A stretch of 64,000 nucleotides of DNA from positions 992,001 through 1,056,000 of the forward strand of contig NZ_JASZYU010000001.1 in assembly GCF_030316825.1 (NCBI RefSeq). Direction: 5' to 3'. Source of the DNA: Variovorax fucosicus (GTDB taxonomy: Bacteria; Pseudomonadota; Gammaproteobacteria; Burkholderiales; Burkholderiaceae_C). Below the pieces are notes generated by a model. It was not told the DNA's origin, made no database searches, and was given only the letters and a program-made list of their open reading frames with translations. Shown here in pieces: positions 54,201-61,970 of this stretch (position 1 is its first letter; each line of letters begins with the position of its first letter). A program made the position numbers and the translations under genes.

Positions 54201-56272
54201 AGGCCGTGGCGCGCGACACCAGTGCGCGCCTGCTGCCGCGCAATGCGCGCGAGCAAACCGTGCTCGCCACCATGGAGCAGGTGCTGAGCCTGCCCGGCCT
54301 GGGCATTCGCGACGACTTCTTCGCGCTTGGCGGCCATTCGCTGCTGGCCGCACGCCTGACCACGCTGCTGAGCCGCGCCTGCGGCGTCACGATCCCGCTG
54401 CGCACGCTGTTCGAAGCACCGACGGCCGAGCAGCTTGCCGTGGCAATCGACGAGCTGGCCAGCGCCGGCGTGGCGGCCGCCACGCCGATCCAGCACCGGC
54501 CGGGGCGCACCAGCGCACCGCTCACGCCGATGCAGGAACGGATCCGCTTCATCGAGGAGCTGCACCCCGGACGCTCGGTCTACAACGCCCCGTCGGCGCA
54601 CCGCCTCGCCGGCCCGCTCGATGCGGCGAAGTTCGAGGCGACGCTGCAGGAGATCGTGCGGCGCCAACCCGCGTTGCGCACGCACATCGGCAAGGATCCG
54701 GCCACCGGCGCGCCCGCGCAGCTGATCGCACCCGAAGTCGCCATCACGCTGCCGGTGGTCGACCTGCGCGGCATTCCGGCCGACCAGCGCGAGGCCGAAC
54801 TCGCCGAGCGCATGCAGACGCTGGCCGACGAGCCGATCGACATCCATCGCGCGCCGCTCTTTCATGCAACGCTTTTCCGGATGGCCGACGACGACCACGC
54901 CTTCGTGTTCGTGCCGCATCACCTGGTGTGGGACGGCTGGTCGTTCGACATCCTGCAGAGCGAGTTGGTCACGATCTACGGCGCGCTGGTGCGCGGCGAG
55001 CCGCACGGCCTGCCCCCGCTTGCGGTGAACCTGGGCGACTTCTCGGAGTGGTACTGCGACTGGCTGCAGCAGCCCGCCTTCGAGCAGCAGCTGCGCTACT
55101 GGAAGACCCGCTTCGCCAATGCCCCGACGCCGCGCGCGCTCAACACCGACATGCCGCGCAAGGCCGGCATGAGTGGCCAGGGCGGCACCCAGTGGATCAC
55201 CGTCGACCAGACGCTGACCGAGCGCCTGCGTGCCGTGGCGCGCGACCACGGCGTGACGCTCAACATGCTGACCCTTGGCATCTACGTCGCGATGATGGGA
55301 CGTGTGATCGAAGGCGACTCGATCGTGATTGCGATGCCGGTGCGTGGCCGCGAGGCGCCCGAGCTGGAGCCGGTGATGGGCTTCTTCAACAACGTGCTGC
55401 CGCTGGCCTTCCAGGTCGACATGAAGCTGCGCCTGGGCGACTTCATGCGCTATGTGAAACAGGAACTGCTGTCGGTGATGAACCATCAGCAGGTGCCATT
55501 CGAGCGGCTGGTGTCGGAGCCCGAGTTTGCCGCGCGCGCCAAGGGCGCGGGCCTGTACCAGGCGCTGTTCTCGTTCCAGGACACGCGCGAGCGGCCGCGC
55601 GACTTCGGTAGCCTGCAGCACCGCCAGATGCATCTGCTGCAACGCGGCGCGACCGACGACCTCGGCATCTGGCTGATGGACAAGCCGCACGGCCTGGAGG
55701 GTGCGGTGGTCTACAACGCCGACATCTACCGCCGGGAAACCGCCACCGCGTTTCGCGAGCGCTACCTGGAGCTGCTTCGCAGCGTGGCCGACCAGCCCGA
55801 CGCGGTGCTCGAGGCCCTCACGGCGCCGGGCACCTCGCCCCATGCGGCGCACCTGCAGCGGCTGGCCGAAGGGCCGGCACCGGTGGCTGCGACGCCCACA
55901 TCGGCCGTCGTCGCGCCACCCGTCGCAGCCTCGGCGCCTGCCACCACGATGAACCCGCTGCTGCTGCCCGAGCAGGCCCAGCTGGCGCAGATCTGGGCCA
56001 GTTCGCTGAGCATCGACGTCAACGACATCCGGGCCACCGACAACTTCTTCGACCTCGGTGGCGATTCGCTGCTGGCCATGCGCATCATCCAGCAGGCCGA
56101 GCAGGTGCTGGGCTTCCGGGTCGAGCCACGTCGCTACGTGTTCGAAAACCTGGGCCAGCTCGCCGTGGCCGAAGCGGGCATCAAGGTCGATCCGTTGGCC
56201 GCGCCCGCCGCCGAAGCCGAACCGGCCAAGCGCGGACTACTCGGCCGGGTGCTGGGCTGGGGCCGCAAGTAA
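51245..56272 (+). CDS. NRPS with domains C-A-T-C-T, no second A domain or thioesterase
   Basis: Mega-enzyme of 1675 aa. Condensation 1 about 20-450 (H160, H161 and D165 in HHAICDG); adenylation about 475-990 (YTSGSTGQPKG at 641; FDMAVPE; code read as D-M-P-Q-I-A-H-V-W-K, which I cannot assign); carrier S1032 in ALGGHSLL; condensation 2 about 1090-1510 (HHLVWDG from H1225); carrier S1608 in DLGGDSLL; and a short basic tail. The last module lacks an adenylation domain, and neither a thioesterase nor a reductase ends the protein, so its second carrier must be loaded in trans or the last C domain must release the chain onto a free amine. The first C domain is expected to accept the beta-amino chain from the upstream enzyme. 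A phosphopantetheinyl transferase gene follows after 20 bp. Confidence 0.9.
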   Translation: MTEASMALDAEDAVAFDPFASGLIEQIVPSTEPQREVWLGDQLSAEASLAYNESMVLRLRGALDAQALSVALNRLVTRHQSLRATFSADGTQLVIGEAQPFALAQHDLSLVGDAAERQRTLAEACAAAVRHPFALDQGPLFRAALYKLGAGEHELVMTAHHAICDGWSWGVIGEELPQLYAEQLGQGPALPPAARYSDYAAWEAAEAAGPDMQGHVDYWLARFAGSNLPVLELPLDRPRPAVRTFTSRRIDHVLDPALMSDLRRIGSASGTSLFATMFSGFAALLHRLTEQDDLVIGIAAAGQLASDMPQLVGHCVNLLPLRVAVDAQMPFDALMRESGSTLLDAFEHQTLTYGALLKKLPVRRDPSRLPLVSVLFNVDPDVARGAGGFPNLEVEQRSIPRHFENFELFFNVTPATGGMQVEVQYNADLFDDATVRRWLDVYQSLLASVARDPAQPVGRLPLLSPDQATALAALQPAPTPLAGAPLMHAGFSAHALARPDRPALRDGAKRWSYGEVDQASNRLARALRARGVGRGHRVGLCLDRGSDMFIALLAVLKSGAAYVPLDPAFPQARLDYYAQDAQLSLLLTASSVAAAPRSWCDDAAQRVFALDTETQWKTESTDALPPGPLDAQAEDAAYVIYTSGSTGQPKGVVVPHRAVANLMETMQREPGIGAEDRLAAVTTLSFDMAVPEVMLPLAAGAEIVIVQRETAMDGNRLRALLEAEAVTILQATPGMWRLLLDAQWSGPPGFRAWIGAESVPADLSLELLDRCAELWNHYGPTETTVWSSVWRMRRDVIAARGVSIGRPMANTGIWILDGAQQLCPIGVPGEICISGMGVTLGYLDRPELTAERFVTVPIAGADTLIYRTGDRGRWRNDGLLEHMGRFDFQVKVRGYRIELGEIEARCNEATGVARSVVITREDQPGDVRLVAYLAPTPGVAFDPAALDRHLRSRLPQYMLPQHVVMLDAIPQLPNGKVDRKSLPAPQAVARDTSARLLPRNAREQTVLATMEQVLSLPGLGIRDDFFALGGHSLLAARLTTLLSRACGVTIPLRTLFEAPTAEQLAVAIDELASAGVAAATPIQHRPGRTSAPLTPMQERIRFIEELHPGRSVYNAPSAHRLAGPLDAAKFEATLQEIVRRQPALRTHIGKDPATGAPAQLIAPEVAITLPVVDLRGIPADQREAELAERMQTLADEPIDIHRAPLFHATLFRMADDDHAFVFVPHHLVWDGWSFDILQSELVTIYGALVRGEPHGLPPLAVNLGDFSEWYCDWLQQPAFEQQLRYWKTRFANAPTPRALNTDMPRKAGMSGQGGTQWITVDQTLTERLRAVARDHGVTLNMLTLGIYVAMMGRVIEGDSIVIAMPVRGREAPELEPVMGFFNNVLPLAFQVDMKLRLGDFMRYVKQELLSVMNHQQVPFERLVSEPEFAARAKGAGLYQALFSFQDTRERPRDFGSLQHRQMHLLQRGATDDLGIWLMDKPHGLEGAVVYNADIYRRETATAFRERYLELLRSVADQPDAVLEALTAPGTSPHAAHLQRLAEGPAPVAATPTSAVVAPPVAASAPATTMNPLLLPEQAQLAQIWASSLSIDVNDIRATDNFFDLGGDSLLAMRIIQQAEQVLGFRVEPRRYVFENLGQLAVAEAGIKVDPLAAPAAEAEPAKRGLLGRVLGWGRK

Positions 56273-56292
56273 CGAGGGAACAGGTCGTCACC

Positions 56293-56997
56293 ATGTCCAT
56301 CACCGCTCTTCCTTCGGCACTGTCCTGCGTCCTCTGGCGCGTGGATCTCGACGCTGCGCCGGCGCCGGACGCGGTGCGCGGCCTGTCGACCGAGGAAAGC
56401 AACCGGGCCCGCCGCTTCGTGTTCGCACGCGATCGCAGCCGCTACCTCGCGGCCCACGTGGCACTGCGCCAGACGCTGGCCGGGCCGGCGCGGCGCCATG
56501 CGGCGCAGCTGTGTTTCACGGCCGGCCGCTTCGGCAAACCGGCGCTGGCAGTCGCGACCGGGCTGCATTTCAACCTGAGCCACAGCCAGGGCGTGGGGCT
56601 GATCGCACTCAGCGAGCAGGCCGAGATCGGCGTCGACGTCGAACTCGTGCGGCCGATGATCGACGCAGGTGCGCTGGCGGCCGACTACTTCGATGCGGCC
56701 GAACGCGATGCGCTCGCTGCCATCGAACCCGGCCCGTCGCGCGACCTCGCCTTCTTTCGCTGCTGGACGCGCAAGGAAGCCTGCCTGAAGGCGGCGGGCG
56801 TCGGGCTCGGGCTCGATACCCGCAGCTTTCATGTCGGCCTTGAGCCCGACACCCGCAACGTCACGATGCCGCTGGACGACGGCCCGCTGCAGGTGGCGCT
56901 CGTTTCGACCCATGACGGCCAGGGCGCGGTCGCCGCGCTGGCCAAGGTGCTGACGATGCGGCGGGATGCCGAGCCGGAATGCGAGGTTTTCGCATGA
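56293..56997 (+). CDS. Sfp-type 4'-phosphopantetheinyl transferase
   Basis: Enzyme of 234 aa that converts apo carrier domains to holo form by adding phosphopantetheine from CoA to the carrier serines. Motifs are GVDVE (113-117) for magnesium and WTRKEACLKA (from W158) for CoA/magnesium. A GAGGGAA ribosome site precedes the ATG. Located directly after the NRPS genes and overlapping the first hydrolase gene (ATGA), it most likely activates the four carrier domains of this locus. Confidence 0.92.
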   Translation: MSITALPSALSCVLWRVDLDAAPAPDAVRGLSTEESNRARRFVFARDRSRYLAAHVALRQTLAGPARRHAAQLCFTAGRFGKPALAVATGLHFNLSHSQGVGLIALSEQAEIGVDVELVRPMIDAGALAADYFDAAERDALAAIEPGPSRDLAFFRCWTRKEACLKAAGVGLGLDTRSFHVGLEPDTRNVTMPLDDGPLQVALVSTHDGQGAVAALAKVLTMRRDAEPECEVFA

Positions 56998-57800
56998 CGC
57001 CCTTGCTGTTCGGCCCCGCCTCGCGCCAGCTTTTCGGCCTGTTTCACCCGGGTGAACGCGAAGGCGGAACGGCGGTGCTCATCTGCCCGCCATTCGGCCA
57101 GGAATCGATACGTGCGCATCGGCTGTTCCGTGTGCTGGCCGACCGGCTGGCGCGTGCCGGCGTGGCGGTGTTGCGCTTCGACTATTACGGCTGCGGCGAC
57201 TCGCCCGGCGACGATGCAGAAGGCGAACTCGAGGGCTGGCGCCGTGATGTTTGCGTGGCGCACGATGAACTCAAGCGCCTGAGCGCTGCGTCGCACGTGG
57301 TCTGGCTCGGCGCCCGGCTCGGCGCCAGCATTGCGGTCCTGGCCGCGCGCAGCGGGCGCGCCGACCCGGCCCGTCTGCTGCTGTGGGATCCGGTGTTCGA
57401 CGGCAACCAGTACCTGGCGCACCTGCGCGAGCGCCATGTCGATGCGCTGGAGCAGTCGTTCGTCGTGCCCGACCCGGCATGGCGCCGTGAACTGGCCCGC
57501 AACCCCGAAGCGTTCGGCGCCGAACTGCTGGGCTATGAGGTTTCGCCCACGCTGCTAGGCCAACTGCGCGCGCTCGATGCCAACGCGCTGCCGCTGACCG
57601 CGCTCTACGAAACCACCGTGCTCGCCGACGCAGACGACGCCGCGGCCCGGCACTGGGCCGACACGCAACTGGCGCGCCACATGCCGCTGCGCCTGCTGCC
57701 GTTCAAGCACCCCATGACATGGACGGCCGATCCGCATCCCAACAATGCGATGGTGCCGGCCGAAGCCTTGCAGCGCCTGTTGGCGGAGATCGGAAACTGA
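56994..57800 (+). CDS. Alpha/beta-hydrolase-fold protein lacking the usual nucleophile
   Basis: Protein of 268 aa with the alpha/beta-hydrolase pattern: an oxyanion-type strand VLICPPFGQESIRAHRLFR, DYYGCGDSPGD, a nucleophile-elbow position and a C-terminal acidic/His region. At the elbow the sequence is WLGARLGAS, so Arg108 takes the place of the nucleophile (usual GxSxG). Exosortase-associated hydrolase 2 proteins show the same GLRLGA-like change. It may be a non-catalytic partner or chaperone of the next gene. The gene overlaps the PPTase gene and is followed after one base by hydrolase 2. Confidence 0.75.
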   Translation: MTPLLFGPASRQLFGLFHPGEREGGTAVLICPPFGQESIRAHRLFRVLADRLARAGVAVLRFDYYGCGDSPGDDAEGELEGWRRDVCVAHDELKRLSAASHVVWLGARLGASIAVLAARSGRADPARLLLWDPVFDGNQYLAHLRERHVDALEQSFVVPDPAWRRELARNPEAFGAELLGYEVSPTLLGQLRALDANALPLTALYETTVLADADDAAARHWADTQLARHMPLRLLPFKHPMTWTADPHPNNAMVPAEALQRLLAEIGN

Positions 57801-57801
57801 T

Positions 57802-58812
57802 ATGAAAGAGACACCGGTTCTGTTCGGCCCCGATCGCTCGCTGGTCGGCGTCGTCAGCACGCCTGACGCAGAGGGCAAGATGGCACCGGTCGCCTGCCTC
57901 ATGCTGAACATGGGCGCCAACTACCGCGTGGGCCCGCACCGCATCAACGTCAAGCTCGCGCGACAGATGGCGGGCCACGGCATCAGCAGCATCCGCTTCG
58001 ATCTGGCCGGGCTCGGCGACAGCGGCCAGCCGAGCGGCGCCGGCCACTTCATGAAGCAGGTGGTGCTCGACGTGCAGGCGGCGATGAACCTGGTCGAAAC
58101 CATGCTCGGCATTCGCCGCTTCATCGTGATCGGCCTGTGCTCGGGCTCCACCAACGGCATGGCCACCGCGATGGTGGATCCGCGCATCGTCGGTATCCTG
58201 ATGTTCGATGGCTACGCGTTTCCCGGCCGCCGCTCGCAACTGGAGCTGGCCTTGCACCGTGCACTCGCGGTACCGACCAATCCGGCCGTGATCGGCAAGA
58301 CGATGCGCTGGCTGAAGCGCAAGTTCTCGGCCAAGGCAGCGGCCGCCCGTGCGCCGGCCGACCTGTTCGAGCCCGTGCCGCGCGAGGTGACGGAGGAAGT
58401 CTTCCATCGCTCGATGACGCAGCTGGTGGGCCGGGGCGTGGCGCTGTTCTTTCTGTACACCGGCACCACGCACGTGCGCGACCACGGGCGCGACCAGTTG
58501 GGCCGCTTTGCTGCGGAGCCCTATGCACAGCATATCGACTACCGCTTCATGGGCGAGATCGACCATGGACTGACCTCGCTGGCCTCGCAGCGCACTTTCA
58601 TGGGGGTGGTCTGCGAGTGGGCGCTGCGCGTCGCCAAGGGGCGCACGCCGGGGCAGCAGCATGCGGCCGTCAAAGCAGCGCCCGGTGGCCCAGACGCCGG
58701 CCTGCAGCTCGACGCACCGGGCGCACTGCCCGACAACGCGCGACAGCCGACGAATCCGCCTGCAACGCCTGACGGGCAGGCGCAAGGCACGACCAGAACA
58801 ACGGCAGGCTAG
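57802..58812 (+). CDS. Alpha/beta-hydrolase with Cys at the nucleophile elbow
   Basis: Protein of 336 aa. It has LMLNMGANYRVGPHRINVKLAR, FDLAGLGDSGQ and the elbow IVIGLCSGSTNGM, placing C113 at the nucleophile position, as in dienelactone-hydrolase-like enzymes and exosortase-associated hydrolase 1 types. A catalytic-type His lies in EIDHGLTS (H255). The last 70 or so residues are proline/alanine-rich and probably disordered. As the only candidate hydrolase of the locus it is a likely off-loading or editing thioesterase for the NRPS, which itself has none. It ends in CTAG shared with the convergent RND gene. Confidence 0.78.
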   Translation: MKETPVLFGPDRSLVGVVSTPDAEGKMAPVACLMLNMGANYRVGPHRINVKLARQMAGHGISSIRFDLAGLGDSGQPSGAGHFMKQVVLDVQAAMNLVETMLGIRRFIVIGLCSGSTNGMATAMVDPRIVGILMFDGYAFPGRRSQLELALHRALAVPTNPAVIGKTMRWLKRKFSAKAAAARAPADLFEPVPREVTEEVFHRSMTQLVGRGVALFFLYTGTTHVRDHGRDQLGRFAAEPYAQHIDYRFMGEIDHGLTSLASQRTFMGVVCEWALRVAKGRTPGQQHAAVKAAPGGPDAGLQLDAPGALPDNARQPTNPPATPDGQAQGTTRTTAG

Positions 58813-61800
58813 CTCGCCGCCGCACCGGTGGCGGGATGGGGTGTGGACGCGGTTTCGCCCGGCAGCGTCTGCAGCGGGCCGGTGCCGCTGTAGCGGTCCA
58901 GCGCCAGGTAGATCGCGGGCGTGATGTAGAGCGTGATCACCTGCGAGAAGATCAAGCCGCCGACCACGGCCACGCCGAGCGGCTGGCGCAGTTCGGCGCC
59001 GGCGCCGAGCCCCAGCGCGAGCGGCAGCGCACCCATCAGCGCGGCCAGCGTGGTCATGAGAATCGGGCGAAAGCGCAGTCGGCAGGCTTCGCGGATCGCG
59101 TCGACCGGCTGCAGGCCTTCGGTGCGCTGCGCATCGAGGGCGAAGTCGATCAGCATGATCGCGTTCTTCTTGACAATGCCGATCAGCAGCAGGATGCCGA
59201 TGGTCGCGATCAGGGTAAGGTCGAAGCCGAACAGCTTGAGCGACAACAGCGCGCCGACCGCGGCCGACGGCAAGCCCGCCAGGATCGTGAGCGGATGGAT
59301 GTAGCTTTCATACAGCACGCCCAGCAGCACGTAAATCACCAGCACCGCCAGGATCAGCAGCACGGCCTGGCTGGCCTGCGAACTCTGGAACACCGCCGCG
59401 TCGCCACCGTAGCTGGTGATGATCGACTCGGGCATCCGGATCTCCTGCTTGAACTGGTCGATCTTGGCGGTGGCGTTGCCGAGCGGCACATCCGGCGCGA
59501 GGTTGAACGACAGTGTGATGGCCTGCAACTGCCCCTGGTGGTTGACCGCCGTCGGTCCGACGGTGCGCCGCACGGTCGAGAACGCCGTCAACGGCACCAG
59601 TTGCCCCGCCTTGTTGCGCACCGAGAGGCGCGCCATGTCCTGCTCGAACTGGCGGTCGTTGTCGGATGCCGACAGGATCACCTGGTAGGTGTTACTGGCG
59701 CCGTAGATGCTACCGATCTGGCGATCGCCATAGGCGTTGTAGAGCGCGGTGCGCAGGTCGCCGACCTGCACGCCCAGCACGCCGGCCTTGTCGCGATCGA
59801 TGTCGAGCGTGGCCTGCAGGCCGCGGTTCTGGGAGTCGCTCGTCACATCGCGGAAGTCGTTGTCGGCGCGCATGCGCTCCATCATCTTGTCGGCCCATTC
59901 GCTCATGGCGCCGGCGCTCACGCTCTGCAGCGTGTACTGGTAGCGCGCCTTGCTCTGGCGCCCGCCGAGCTGCAGGTTCTGCACCGGCCGCATGTAGACC
60001 GCGATGCCCGGAATCTGGCGGAAGCGCTGGCGCAGCGATTCGAGCACCTGCGGCATCTTCGCGCGCTGGCTGCGGGGCTTCAGCACCGCGAACAGCCGGC
60101 CCGAATTCTGGGTGGCGGTCGGCCCGCCGACGCCGACGAAGGAACTCACGTAGGCGACGTTCGGGTCGGCCATGATGGCCTCGCCCACCCGGTCCTGCAG
60201 CACCTTCATGGCGGTGAACGAGATGTCTTCGGCGGCCTCCGTCGTGATCTGGATCTGGCCGATGTCCTCTTCGGGAAAGAAGCCCTTCGGGATCGCGATG
60301 AACAGCCACGCCGTGACAGCGAAGGTCAGGCCGGCCAGGCCCAGCATCAGCAGGCGGTGATGCAGCGTCCAGTCGAGCGAGCGCATGTAGCCGCCGTGCA
60401 GGGCGCGGTAGCCGCGCTCGAAAGCGCGCCCGATCGCGGTGCCGGGCTCCGGGTGCCCTTCCTCGTGGTCCAGCGCGCCGGGCGCCCGCTGCACCTGCCT
60501 GAGCAGGCGGCTGGCGAGCATGGGCACCAGCGTGAGCGACACCACGGCCGACACCAGCACCGCCAGCGCCACCACCACCGCGAACTCGTGGAACAGCAGG
60601 CCGATCACGCCCGGCATGAAGAAGATCGGAATGAACACCGCCACCAGCGAGATCGAGATCGAGACAATGGTGAAACCCACCTCGCGCGCACCGCGCAACG
60701 CCGCCGCCATCGGCTCCATGCCCTTCTCGACGTAGCGCATGATGTTCTCGAGCACCACGATCGCGTCGTCCACCACCAGCCCCACGGCCAGCGTGATGCC
60801 GAGCAGCGACACGTTGTCCAGGCTGTAGCCGAACGCGTAGAGCAGCGCGACCGCGCCGATCAGCGAGATCGGAATGGTGGCGGCCGGAATGAGCGTGGCC
60901 ACCAACCGGTGCAGGAACAGGAAGATCACCAGCACCACCAGCAGGATGGTGCCGATCAGCGTGAGCTGCACGTCGTGCACCGCCTCGCGGATCGAGAGCG
61001 AGCGGTCGTTGACCATGTTGATCTCGACCGACTGCGGCAGCTCGGCCTTGAAGCGCGGCAGCAACGCCCGCACCGCGTCGACCACCTGCACCGTGTTGGC
61101 GTTCGGCTGGCGCTGCACGGCCAGCGTGATCGAGGTGCGGCCGTTGTAGCTGCTGGCGGTCTTGACCGACTCGAAGCTGTCTTCGATGGCCGCCACCTCG
61201 TCGAGCCGCACCGGCGCGCCGTTGCGCTGGCCGACGATCACGCGGGCGAAATCGGCCGCCTTCAGCATCTGCTCGTTGGCCTGGATGGTGAGCGTCTGGC
61301 GCGGGCCGTCGAGCACGCCGACCGGCGTGTTGGCATTGGCCAGCCGAACCGCGTTGGCCAGCTCGTCGAGCGTGATGTTGCGCGCGTTGAGCAGGTTGGC
61401 GTCGGCCTTGATGCGCACCGCGAACGCCTTACGGCCGAACACGGCCACCTGCGCCACGCCGTCAATGGTCGAGAGCGTGGGCGAGATCAGGTTCTCGGCA
61501 TAGTCGTTGAGTTCGGCCGGGTTCATCGAATCCGACTGCAGCGCGATGAAAAGCACCGGCGCATCGGCCGGATTCACCTTGCGGTACGACGGCAGCTGGG
61601 TCAGCTCGACCGGCAGCTGGCGTTGCGCCCGCAGCAGCGCAGCCTGCACGTCGACCGCGGCCGCGTCGATGTCGCGACTGCTGACGAACTCCAGCGTCAG
61701 CGAGGTCACGCCCTGCGTGTTGACCGAACTGATGGTCTGCAGACCCGGAATGGTCGAGAACTGCTTTTCGAGCGGCAGCGCGACCGACGAGGCCATGGTG

Positions 61801-61970
61801 TCCGGACTGGCGCCGGGCAGCTGCGCGTTGACGTTGATGACCGGCGTGTTGTAGCTGGGCAGCGCCGCCACCGGGATGCTGAAGTAGGCAAAGATGCCGA
61901 TCACCACCACCGCGGCGGACAGCAGCACCGTCATCGCGGGACGGCGGATGCACAGCTCCGAAATGTTCAT
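58809..61970 (-). CDS. RND-family multidrug efflux permease (MdtB/AcrB-like)
   Basis: Inner-membrane proton-driven exporter of 1053 aa. It starts MNISELCIRRPAMTVLLSAA, has two large periplasmic domains and 12 expected helices. The paired proton-relay aspartates are in GLVVDDAIVVLENIMRYVEKG, and FIPIFFMPG precedes the central hydrophilic part. The start overlaps the adaptor gene stop (ATGA). There is no outer-membrane channel gene in the window, so a TolC/OprM homologue elsewhere must serve it. Convergent with the natural-product genes, it may export their product. Confidence 0.92.
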   Translation of the reverse strand: MNISELCIRRPAMTVLLSAAVVVIGIFAYFSIPVAALPSYNTPVINVNAQLPGASPDTMASSVALPLEKQFSTIPGLQTISSVNTQGVTSLTLEFVSSRDIDAAAVDVQAALLRAQRQLPVELTQLPSYRKVNPADAPVLFIALQSDSMNPAELNDYAENLISPTLSTIDGVAQVAVFGRKAFAVRIKADANLLNARNITLDELANAVRLANANTPVGVLDGPRQTLTIQANEQMLKAADFARVIVGQRNGAPVRLDEVAAIEDSFESVKTASSYNGRTSITLAVQRQPNANTVQVVDAVRALLPRFKAELPQSVEINMVNDRSLSIREAVHDVQLTLIGTILLVVLVIFLFLHRLVATLIPAATIPISLIGAVALLYAFGYSLDNVSLLGITLAVGLVVDDAIVVLENIMRYVEKGMEPMAAALRGAREVGFTIVSISISLVAVFIPIFFMPGVIGLLFHEFAVVVALAVLVSAVVSLTLVPMLASRLLRQVQRAPGALDHEEGHPEPGTAIGRAFERGYRALHGGYMRSLDWTLHHRLLMLGLAGLTFAVTAWLFIAIPKGFFPEEDIGQIQITTEAAEDISFTAMKVLQDRVGEAIMADPNVAYVSSFVGVGGPTATQNSGRLFAVLKPRSQRAKMPQVLESLRQRFRQIPGIAVYMRPVQNLQLGGRQSKARYQYTLQSVSAGAMSEWADKMMERMRADNDFRDVTSDSQNRGLQATLDIDRDKAGVLGVQVGDLRTALYNAYGDRQIGSIYGASNTYQVILSASDNDRQFEQDMARLSVRNKAGQLVPLTAFSTVRRTVGPTAVNHQGQLQAITLSFNLAPDVPLGNATAKIDQFKQEIRMPESIITSYGGDAAVFQSSQASQAVLLILAVLVIYVLLGVLYESYIHPLTILAGLPSAAVGALLSLKLFGFDLTLIATIGILLLIGIVKKNAIMLIDFALDAQRTEGLQPVDAIREACRLRFRPILMTTLAALMGALPLALGLGAGAELRQPLGVAVVGGLIFSQVITLYITPAIYLALDRYSGTGPLQTLPGETASTPHPATGAAAS

